Of a DNA stretch of 64,000 bases, positions 15,101 through 23,000 are shown piece by piece. Under the pieces are notes generated by a model. The model was not told where the DNA came from and did no database searches. It saw only the letters and a list, made by a program, of their open reading frames with translations. This DNA is from Liolophura sinensis. Taxonomy: Eukaryota; Mollusca; Polyplacophora; Chitonida; Chitonidae. The translations under genes and the position numbers were made by a program. The stretch is from NCBI RefSeq assembly GCF_032854445.1, contig NC_088304.1:7451704-7515703 (forward strand). The letters run 5' to 3'. Every line of letters starts with the position of its first letter. Position 1 is the first letter of the stretch.

Positions 15101-18100
15101 TAGCGCAGCGTAATGACCCAGGAGCCTCTCACCAATGCGGTCGCTGTGAGTTCAAGTCCAGCTCATGCTGGCTTCCTCTCCGGCCGTAAGTGGGAAGGTC
15201 TGCCAGCAACCTGCAGATGGTCGTGGGTTTCCCCCGGGCTGTGCCCGGTTTCCACCCACCATAATGCTGGCCGCCGTCGTATAAGTGAAATATTCTTGAG
15301 TACGGCGTAAAACACCAATCAAAAAAAAAAAAAAAATGACTACATAAAAATCTTTTAAACCTGGATGTAGGCAGCAGTCACTCACGTACATTGTTCATTT
15401 CTACAAAAAATCAGTACAACTGCTTTGAGTAAGCACCCTTACCTATGTGTACAATGGACTGTGCAGACATTTGTGTGATATACAGCTGTAAATACGTGTA
15501 AGTTTGCAGGATCTAGAGGAAGAATTATCAGTGCCAGCATTGTGGTTACCTGTAGGATATCCCGGAGTTTGGGCTGTAGGCTCTCCAGCTGATCTCTCTT
15601 CTCTCTGATCTCATTCTCTATCTGCTCCTTGCTATTCTCAGATTCCTGCAGCTGGGTCGACAGTCTACAACAACAACAACAAATTTATTATGTTCTCTGA
15701 ATTAATGTGTAATTTACAGTAATTCTTATCTGCTTCAAATATAGAGGCATCTTTTCAGTTACATGTATATTTAAAAGCACTGATTTAGAAAGCTTAAAAA
15801 AAAGTAAAATAACTGAATAATTTGTTGATAAAATAAAGGAGATAGCACCTTTTCCTCTGTTCCAGTTCCCAGTCCAGCCTTGCTAAGGTCTGCTTGTGAA
15901 GGTTCTTCTCAGTCTCTGTCTATAAACAGACAACGACTCACATGAAAAACAAAACTAAAGCAAATATCCTACCCATTAACACACAGTGTCAATCAATTCA
16001 TAATCTGATAAGTGCTTAATGCCAAACAAGAAGTTTTTCTTGATCAAGGTGCTTTTTTTCTCCTGATGGAGGAAAACTGAGAGCATGGAAAAATACACCA
16101 GTCGTAGAACAAGCATGTGACATATCTTCTGATATTTAAGGGACACCTAGTGTAACCAGTGACAGCTCAAATCCAGCATCAAAAATACTGTCATCATTAT
16201 GTTAGATGTTAACAAATAAAAATGTTTAAAATAACGTAAATACTGTAGTTCATTTCACTTCATCCCATTAGCTTTAAGAGGAAGCAGGACAAGGCCGACA
16301 CTGCTACATTTTATTTATTTATTTATTTGATGTGTTTGGTGTTTCATGCCGTACTTAAGAATATTTAATTGCAGTGGGAGGAAACCAGTCTTGGGGGGAA
16401 ACCCCACAACCATCCACAGGTTGATGGCAGGCCTTCCAACTTACAGCCAGAGAGGAAGCCAGCATGAGCTGAACTTGAACTCGCAGCGATGCCATTGGTG
16501 AGAGGCCCTTGGGTCATTGCGCCATGCTGGCATGCTAATCCCCTCAGCTGCGGACGCCTGTCCGACACTGCTACGGATTGCCACACACCTGACAACTCCG
16601 AACAACTCACCGGTTTAGAGATCTCTTTGGGGGCCTCTCTGTAAAACTTGTCCACGGGCACCAGCTCTATCTCCTCATCTTTGGATCTGATACATTCAGT
16701 ATATTATTTATTTGATCGTTGTTTAACACCATACTCAAGAAGTTTTCACTTCTATGATGACAGTCAACTTTATGGGAGTACAGGTTACCAGATACTCGCA
16801 GTTAAATGTGCTCATGAATTTCGCCTGTAGAACTAGTGTGTGCTGGATGAAATCAGGGCTTGATCTGCATCACCAAGAATGACTATTTACATAGTGAATC
16901 CTTCATCTTCACAGAGAATAAAATTCAGATCTGGAAATCCACAAATAAAATGCTAAACAAAAGTTTCAAATTTAGGCTGCCCAAATTCCTCAACCTTTTG
17001 GCATATAAAGGAGTGACTTTCAGTGCATTTTATGTATGTTTTTAATTTGATTTTGATGACTAAACTACACTGGTTGTATTGGCCAGTATCAGGGCTTCAC
17101 AAAAAGTATAATTTCATCACTCAACACAGAATAATGAATTCAGAATATGCTTGAATAAACATGCTGCAAAGAGGTTGAAGAATTACAGTAGTAAAAAGCG
17201 AGAACATGTTTCTTACTATTTACAGCAATTTACAAAAATGTGCCATTCTGTTGTGAACATTTCTGCTGATGACCCAAATAGAAGACTCACTTGAACTCCA
17301 GACATTTGGTGATTTCTTTTTGTAGATGAGTCACCTCATACAGCAGATTCTCCAGCTGTAAATGATGCTGATCAATCTTCTGTTTAGCCTGAAAATGAGT
17401 CAACAAATTTGTATAGAGAACATGAAGACGACTAGTATCTATACCAAAATGTTACACAAGTAAACAGATGCTTTTAGTAAACAAATAAACAGATCCACCT
17501 TAGATTCGAAATGCCACAGAAATGTTCATGTATAGAGAACATTATAAAAATTTATTTGCTTAGTTATTTATTTATTTTTTTTTTTTGGATACTGTTCTTG
17601 TCATCACAAATTTGACAGCTGAATATATCATCACGTATATGTAGTGATCTGCTGCCACTATTAATTCTTCTACAGCTTCCATACCTCATTTGTTCCTTCT
17701 CTGACTTTCTTACAGCGGATATGTGCAAGGCGATTCATCTTCTTTAGAATGATAAACTGGAGCGTAGCCTGAATCCGCTTCTCCTCTATGGCCTGAAGAA
17801 CAATTCCATACGCCAGATTTAGTCAGATTAATTTGTCTTTTCTTTTAATGGCAAACATCCCAATTTTCCAACTCATGACAGCTGTCAGTTTTATGAGCAG
17901 AAGACACCAGAGTGCAGTCACCTTTTGCCAAGTTACCTTTCCTCGAGTGACATTAGGATTTGTACGCCTCACTTGTTGAACTTGTTGGGATGAACCACTT
18001 ACTGTCACCAAGACCCCATGAGAGCAAGGGGATGTAAAAAAAAAAAAACCTATCTAAGGCCATGACTGAACTCTCATTTAGAATTGCCGACCATAGCCAC

Positions 18101-19752
18101 AAGTGGCTAGTCTACCATCCCTTTAGGTCACTTGGCCTAAGGCTGACTCGGATAAGTCTTCACCAATATTCAAGTGTGTAATTAAATAAAAGACAACACT
18201 AGACCAAAGATATATATGCACCAATACAGTATCCAACATACATACCACTTAATATTTATTTTTGCTCTAACATAACCAAGACATCACAGTTCAAACTAAA
18301 CAAAATCAGGCTAACACTGTTTTGCCTTTTAGCCAACTGGGTGTGGGGTATGAGTGATATGACATCATATTTGCAGTTTCTTTTAAATGGTATACCCAGA
18401 AGTTTTAAAAACTTTAAATCAGAGTACCTGCAATTAGGTTGATCAGGTTTTTGGCAATTCAATCAAATGCATTCTGCATTCCCAGCTTACCGATTCTTTT
18501 CCCTGGGCTGATTTCAGCTTTCGGACGTCGGCAATACAGCGCCTAATTTCATCACAGGCTGCTTTGTGCATCTCTAGATCTTCCTGAGGGTCACGATTCA
18601 ACACTTCTTCTTCCTCGGCATAAAACAGGGAAACCTTTGTATCCTTCAACAAGATGAAGACAACGTCTGGATAGAAGATGATTAATTGGTATTTGATGGG
18701 AAGAAAAAAATTCAGACCAAATTCCAGACAGGAAGCCAGCATGAGCTGGACTCACAGGGACTGCGTGTGTGAGAGGCTTGATCCTGGCTGATTATACTGT
18801 GTTAGCATGCCAACCACTAGATCAGGGCAGCTCCCACAACTGGATATTCATTTTCCTATTATAGCTGTTAGGAATATATACATATCATTTCACATGAGCT
18901 TTCATCCAGTTTATCTACACTTAAATCCAATTCAGTCTCTCAACAATTAAATTCCATTTAGTTATTTGATCTGTGTTTTACGCCGTACTCAAGAATATTT
19001 CACTTATACAACCGAGACCAGCATTATGGTGGGTGGAAACCGGGCAGAGCTCGGGGGGAAACCTACGAACACCCGCAGGTTGCTGGCAGACCTTCCCACA
19101 TACCACCGGAGAGGTAACCAGCATGAGCTGGACTTGAACTCACAGGTGAGACACTCCTGGGTCATTACGCTGTGCTAGTGCGCTAACCAACTGAGCCACG
19201 GAGGCCCCCTCAACACATAAATATTTATTTATTTATTTATTTGATTGGTGTTTTACGTCATACTCAAGAATACTTCACTTATACGACGGTGGTCAGCATT
19301 ATGGTGGGAGGAAACCGGGCAGAGCCCGGGGGAAACCCACGACCATCCACTTCATGGAGATGAAGCCAGCATGTCAACAACTAAATATAACAGAGAATAA
19401 AAAGGTCCATGGATATACAACTCACTCCTTCAGTTACATGGTACGTGGAGTTCTATTTTCAACAATTTCTGGTGAGGCAGGTAAGTATCAGACATTGCTG
19501 AATACAGACCTCAACGTTTCAACAACTGATGAGAGCGACTTTGTATCATTCACAAAGTGTTCAATTTTCGTCACTGTAACACGAGTTTGATTTCAAGTTA
19601 GTCTCATTCATTTTCACTCATTCCAACCTTGCTACATTTCTCACCTCTCCATCTGTTTTAGATTTCTTGTTGTCACCTGATCCTCCACGGTCCTCGCTTC
19701 GAATCGCACGCTTTCGCTTAACTTTATCTTTTTCTTTATCCTTAGTCGACAT
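122..19752 (-). CDS. THOC5: THO complex subunit 5 (mRNA export), 17 coding exons, 3' end outside window
   Basis: Subunit of the nuclear THO/TREX complex, which couples transcription and splicing to mRNA export. Coding exons in transcript order: 19645-19752, 18491-18643, 17685-17792, 17291-17388, 16611-16686, 15849-15919, 15550-15664, 14569-14701, 13710-13784, 13179-13225, 7002-7101, 6075-6186, 5350-5451, 4732-4937, 1727-1830, 819-906, 122-236. All join in one open frame (1811 nt, 603 residues so far; vertebrate THOC5 is about 680). Diagnostic stretches: [12 protein letters not shown] (about residues 169-181), [13 protein letters not shown] (192-204), [11 protein letters not shown] (247-257), LYPGDHG (415-421), [14 protein letters not shown] (about 445-458), [10 protein letters not shown] (513-522), [12 protein letters not shown] (573-584). 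The N-terminus is basic and probably carries a nuclear signal; residues about 130-240 look coiled-coil; residues 313-328 are acidic. The start ATG opens exon 1 with [10 protein letters not shown]. It is head-to-head with MYBBP1A. The last coding exon(s) lie left of position 1. Exon 11 uses a weak donor (GTCGGG) but the phase and next exon support it. Confidence 0.93.
237..818. other. THOC5 intron 16, no recognised content
   Basis: AT-rich intron sequence between the last two visible THOC5 exons. I see no SINE, array or conserved reading frame in it. Confidence 0.6.
1118..1237. repeat. Tandem duplication, 60-bp unit, two copies
   Basis: Two adjacent copies beginning ATGATACATAATGCCAATGC at about 1119 and 1179 differ at only a few sites. 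They lie in THOC5 intron 15, about 210 bp upstream (in transcript sense) of exon 16. The high identity suggests a recent duplication. Confidence 0.85.
1318..1740. repeat. Degenerate minisatellite, about 26-bp unit, overlapping the THOC5 exon 15 splice donor
   Basis: About sixteen degenerate copies of a unit containing AATGAAGTCTTGATATGT with spacers of 8-18 nt. The copy at 1721-1740 is the end of THOC5 exon 15 plus its donor: read on the minus strand it is GACTTCATT followed by GTAAGTTC. Copies near 1385, 1492 and 1517 keep a GTAAG on the minus strand; most others have lost it. The array therefore appears to have grown from the exon-intron junction into the intron. Confidence 0.8.
1831..3062. 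other. THOC5 intron 14, first part; one unexplained open stretch
   Basis: No SINE or array here. A 78-codon plus-strand open stretch at 1987-2223 has more GC than its surroundings but neither strand gives a family I recognise, and it fits no THOC5 exon. A short AATTAAATT-rich stretch lies at about 2785-2815. Confidence 0.4.
3064..3299 (+). mobile_element. tRNA-derived SINE, 5' truncated
   Basis: Member of the window's dominant SINE family. Intact copies have a tRNA-like head with an A box (GTGGCTCAGT) and B box (GAGTTCAAGTCC), a central body with CAACCTGCGGATGGTCGTGG, a conserved tail with ATAAGTGAAATATTCTTGAG and GGCGTAAAACACCAATCAAA, and an AATA repeat end. This copy lacks the A box. Confidence 0.9.
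3340..3628 (-). other. CpG-rich island-like stretch, possible transposase N-terminal remnant
   Basis: Richer in CG dinucleotides than the flanking intron. On the minus strand it can encode an acidic then hydrophobic then basic peptide containing [19 protein letters not shown] (from about 3421 downward), a layout seen at the start of some PIF/Harbinger-type transposases. The frame continues into low-complexity T-rich DNA with no catalytic part. A decayed 5' end of some other gene or element is equally possible. Confidence 0.25.
3629..3786. mobile_element. Candidate short MITE with 10-bp inverted ends
   Basis: AGTAGGACCT at 3629-3638 is perfectly inverted as AGGTCCTACT at 3777-3786, bounding about 158 bp of non-coding DNA. 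No clear target duplication is visible. It may instead be a chance inverted pair. Confidence 0.35.
3978..4277. repeat. Minisatellite, 30-bp unit (60-bp dimer), about 10 copies
   Basis: Unit contains AATGGTCAACCAATCAAAAG. Successive units alternate between CAAAAGTAAATGG and CAAATGTAAATGG in the first part, so the array is a 60-bp dimer. The 30-bp period leaves both strands open in one frame, which makes long but meaningless reading frames. Lies in THOC5 intron 14. Confidence 0.95.
4278..4731. other. THOC5 intron 14, last part, with a poly-T tract
   Basis: AT-rich, with a near-continuous T tract at about 4652-4665 and another at 4679-4688. Nothing else recognised. Confidence 0.5.
5618..5858 (-). 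mobile_element. tRNA-derived SINE, near full length
   Basis: Reverse copy in THOC5 intron 12, running from a TTTATT tail through the conserved body to the tRNA-like head ending CACGGAAGTCCCC. Body sequence is moderately diverged. Confidence 0.9.
6187..7001. other. THOC5 intron 11, no recognised content
   Basis: AT-rich intron without visible SINE, array or conserved frame. Confidence 0.5.
7340..10930. repeat. Large minisatellite, about 46-49-bp unit, more than 70 copies
   Basis: Unit contains GGGAATCATATGTGTACACC and AATCAATGTG, joined to GAGTGGGAGTACCTAGATG or GAGTGGGAGTACTTAGACT. Units differ in length by 1-3 bp and fall into at least two sequence types. Combinations of variants recur, for example the block near 8688 recurs near 9222, so a higher-order repeat of roughly 530 bp exists in the middle. 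Lies in the 6.1-kb THOC5 intron 10. The unit is not a multiple of three and is non-coding. Confidence 0.97.
11090..12690. repeat. Minisatellite, 77-bp unit in a partly dimeric arrangement, about 21 copies
   Basis: Unit contains ATCACCTGTGATCAGAAGGC and AGTACAAGAAGTTATGGA. Two subtypes (GAATCTCTGGACATC and GAATCTGAGGATATC) partly alternate, suggesting a 154-bp dimer. It shares no sequence with the 49-bp array that precedes it in the same intron. Together the two arrays make up most of that intron. Confidence 0.96.
12700..13178. other. THOC5 intron 10, donor-side part, unique sequence
   Basis: No repeat or frame recognised between the 77-bp array and exon 10. Confidence 0.5.
13965..14555. repeat. 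Minisatellite, about 34-bp unit, abutting the THOC5 exon 8 splice donor
   Basis: About sixteen copies of a unit with TAATCTTTATATGATAGGC and TTTTGCATGTAGTC. At the donor end the copies become partial and merge into the splice site: on the minus strand the donor GTAAGATTA is followed by CCTGCAAAAGCCTATAAT and a second ACCTGCAAAAAGCCTATC before regular units begin. Most units carry AAGATTA, the intron side of that donor. Some AGGCATTTTACATGTTGTC variants form a subtype. Confidence 0.93.
14762..14914 (+). mobile_element. tRNA-derived SINE, 5' truncated
   Basis: Body and tail only, with a run of Cs at about 14830-14838 replacing part of the body. Ends in AAATAAATAAATA. Confidence 0.85.
15070..15336 (+). 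mobile_element. tRNA-derived SINE, full length with target duplication
   Basis: Intact head, body and tail. TGACTACA occurs at 15062-15069 and again at 15337-15344, each preceded by As, so the target duplication is visible. Its end is a run of As rather than AATA repeats. Probably a fairly recent insertion into THOC5 intron 7. Confidence 0.95.
16308..16562 (-). mobile_element. tRNA-derived SINE, near full length, diverged
   Basis: Reverse copy with a TTTATTTATTTATTTATTTGA tail side and a decayed tRNA-like head ending GCGGACGCC. It lies only about 50 bp into the intron from the donor of THOC5 exon 5 (16611). Confidence 0.85.
16702..16790 (-). mobile_element. SINE tail fragment
   Basis: Reverse tail of the same SINE family (TATTTGATCG, ACTCAAGAAG), decaying after about 60 bp. 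It begins 16 bp upstream of the exon 5 acceptor. Confidence 0.6.
16978..17191 (+). mobile_element. MITE-like element, family B
   Basis: Bounded by CCCAAATTCCTCAACCTTTT and GAGGTTGAAGAATTACAGTA, which are imperfect inverted repeats. The interior contains AGGGCTTCACAAAAAGTATA and TTCAGAATATGCTTGAAT. No coding potential. Related copies are at 31957-32179, 41668-41786 (one half) and 46797-47010 (inverted). Confidence 0.75.
17793..18490. other. THOC5 intron 2, no recognised content
   Basis: AT-rich with a short A run at about 18037-18048. No SINE or array. Confidence 0.5.
18727..18836 (-). mobile_element. SINE head fragment
   Basis: Reverse copy of the tRNA-like head half only (AGGAAGCCAGCATGAGCTGG onward). 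Body and tail are missing. Confidence 0.7.
18958..19208 (-). mobile_element. tRNA-derived SINE, near full length
   Basis: Reverse copy in THOC5 intron 1, ending in GAGCCACGGAGGCCCCC. A short deletion lies in the B-box side of the head. Confidence 0.9.
19217..19352 (-). mobile_element. tRNA-derived SINE, tail half
   Basis: A second reverse copy immediately after the previous one, keeping tail and part of the body and stopping at CCACGACCATCCACTTCATGG. The two lie head to tail, as if the second inserted at the first copy's edge. Confidence 0.85.
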
Positions 19753-20004
19753 GTTGTCGTGTAGTTAGTATCAGCAATACAATCTAACACTCGGACTACA
19801 TATTACTAACGAAATAAGGACTCACTGGTCCAAGTAAAGTGTTTCCATTATTTACCATGATTTCTAAATAAAATTACTCCCAAAATTAATAATCAGTTCC
19901 AAGGCAAAGAATTTCAAGAGTTTTGAAGAAAAAAAAGGTAAATGCATTACAAAAGAGTAAACGTGTTCGGTTATGGGTCTGGTTAGACAATTCTAACCAT
20001 TCTG
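19753..20004. promoter_or_regulatory. Putative bidirectional promoter between THOC5 and MYBBP1A
   Basis: The two start codons are divergent and only 252 bp apart, so both 5' UTRs and both core promoters must fit here unless a non-coding first exon lies elsewhere. The stretch is AT-rich, has no obvious TATA box placed for either gene and is not a CpG island by eye. No repeat is inserted in it, unlike most non-coding DNA around it. Assignment is by position only; transcription start sites cannot be seen. Confidence 0.6.
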
Positions 20005-23000
20005 ATGGTTTACAAATCAAGCATGGAGGCAAACCACATGGGCGACGCTGGAGGGATTCAAAAAGTTAAAACAACAGATGTCAGTAAGGATATCTTAGAT
20101 AAATTTTGGGTTCTTTCAGAGGGAAAAGAAGTAAAGAGACTGCGTGAAACGAAGAACCTGTTGACTGTGCTGAAAACTAAGCAGTTGGATCATAACAATC
20201 TCCCGAACAAGGTACGTGTATGTAAGTGTAGGCTTGAAGTTGACTACAGCCAGAAAGACTGTGCAGAGTGCAGGCAGTGGCTTTGGAAGTGGTAATGGCA
20301 TTTTGGCAACACATCCTCGGATAAATATGTCGTTAATCATCATACGAAGTAAACAGCTTCTGAGAGACAATGTTATGTTAACTTAAGGAGCAAAGTGTTT
20401 TTCATTTAGATTGTTTTTTTCTTCGCAGTAAGTGAATTCATCTGCTCAGAATTACCTCCCTTGTTACCGGACCTCGACTAAGAGATAACGCGAAACTAGT
20501 TTTTGAGCAGTGAAACTACGAGAGTTTGGACTGAGTCTATTAAATCATGCAGCATGTAGGTTATTTCATGACAGACACAAATATTTTCTAGGCAACAAAA
20601 TGTAAAAAAAAAAAAAAAAAAAACATTGTCCGTTGAGAGTTGCAGATGTCCAGATATGCTAAATGAAGTCCATATTTTTCAGTCTAAAAGAGTTCGGCGA
20701 AGCTGTCTGTCATATTTGCTCGGGGCAGGATTATAAAATTAGCTCTGAATGAATTTGAAAAAAAAATACACGACGAGGCTTTCCAGCTATGTTTACAAAA
20801 ATAAAATTTGTCTTAAAGCTAGGTCTTCAACTAGTTCACCCTCCTGTAACGACAGAAATTGTCATTAGGGATATAGCACTGACGGAAATTGTCATTAGGG
20901 ATATAGTACTGATGGAAATTGTCATTAGGGATATAATACTGACAGAGATTGTCATTAAGGATATAGCACTGACGGAAATTGTCATTAGGGATATAGTACT
21001 GATGGAAATTGTCATTAGGAATATAGTACTGATGGAAATTGTCATTAGGGATATAGTACTGACGGAAATTGTCATTAGGGATATAGTACTGAGGTCTCAC
21101 AGTTTTACTCCAAAAAACGGACCTTTTAAACGGGAGAGTGACCTCAAGGAAGGTAATTCGGTGTGGCTCTGTTGAAGTAAATGTTGATAGTGGTGATATT
21201 TGATGATCTGATAGTAGACAGCAGCATTTTATGACTTAATGATTATGGCGAAAACCCAGTTCCATAGTGTTGTAGCTCTATCGCAACTGAGGAAGTGACC
21301 AGGCAGGACTAGACCAGATTGATAGCCGAGATGATAAGACTAGATTTGAGAGGGGTGGGCTACACATGTTCCAGTAACAAAAACAAATTACTGTACAGAC
21401 ATCTATCACAGCAACAAAGTCAAAAAGAGCGCATTTCAGGATAGATGAATACTGATTTTGTCAAAGTATAAGGAGGAGGTCTGCCTCATGGATCAGCAGT
21501 GTAGACGTGTTGCTTTGGACTTTGACCGCACACTTGGAATGAAAATAGGATAATGCTAGAATGCAGTTTCCAGGCTGCAGAAGGCTCACTGGTTGTCTCA
21601 GAAGCTGCAGACTGAAGGGGAGTCACGAGACACATCTATACTTTGCATATCAGAGTACGGCGTGAACACCAATGAAATAAATAAATACCTTGTCGATCTG
21701 TCAACTGATCCACAATTTGGGCGCACCATTATATAGTGGGAAACAGAACAGAAGTTATTCAAAAGCCTTTCATTCTCTTTTCTTTCAAAACTAGTCAGTT
21801 AAATGAGCTGATGCACATACCTGTCTGGAAATTCCAACTGGGTTTAGAAATTCTTTTATTAAGTGTCGTTGTGATTGTTAACCACCAGATTGTCAGCTAT
21901 TAACTCAATTGATCTAGGACTGGCCCAAAGATGAGAATGACAGATTGGGTTTGAGAGGGGTCAACTACATTTTAGAAGTGACGGTAGAACAAAAACTACG
22001 GCACGGATATTTATCATGGTAACAGGCTATCCAGGAATGTATTGTATGTGGAGAATGGCAGTATTTTACAGATCAAAAATTCCTTGGATAAGGTTAACTC
22101 CCTGTTTACTGTGCAGGTATTAATCACATGACTCAAACATCAAGGCCCTTGGGTAGCAGACTTTTATCGCATTCATCTTCAGTCCTGTCTCGTGTAGAAA
22201 TAAGTGTGTTCTCACATGTTCAAAAAGAAAGCAACTGCATAAAACATATCTTTTTGGATTCATGATTGAAATGTGCTCTTGTTTCATATGTTTTGTGTGA
22301 TTGTGTGTTGTAGAATTTTCCCTTATGTGGAGATCTTCAGTATTCATTGAGAAGACTAGTAAAAGGGTTACCCTCTAGCAAAAAATGGGCCAGAGTGGGA
22401 TTTGCCACAGCTCTAACTCAGGTAATGTAGCAAGGTTGAATGCCATGGCACAGTGGTGTTCAATTGATTGCCATGGCACAGTGGTTTTAAACCGATTGCC
22501 GTGGCAAAGTGGTGTTAAATTGATTGCTGTGGCACAGTGGTGTTAAATCGATTGCTGTGGCACAGTGGTGTTAAATTGATTGTCATGGCACAGTGTGGCT
22601 AAATCGACTACCATGGCACAGTGTTGTTAACTTGATTGCCTTGGCACAGTGGTATTAAATTGATTGCCATGGCACAGAGGTGTTAAATCAATTGCCATGG
22701 CACAGAGGTGTTAAATCAATTGCCATGACATGATGATGTTGAATTGATAGCATAGATTTCATGTTAAAGCTGGTGAAATCTTTTAAAAAGTACAGAAGTA
22801 ATAATATTTGAAAAGTAAGAATTTTGTTTCTTCCTGAGAAGCTCTATGGTGTTCAGATTGATATAAACTCAGATTTATATCACAACAAAACCTCCATTTA
22901 GTTGTAAGAAGCTGGTCAGGAAAACTGAGAGCAAGATACAGGCCTCTAGTCTTCTACAAATTGCACAATTTTTATCCATATATGTAAACATAAACCATTT

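Noticed and set aside
15080-15160. A functional tRNA gene in the SINE head
   Set aside because: A and B boxes are present, but the sequence does not fold into a proper acceptor stem or anticodon arm by eye and is one of many SINE heads.
20789-21175. 128-codon frame of TEIVIRDI repeats
   Set aside because: By-product of a 30-bp array in MYBBP1A intron 1, open on both strands.
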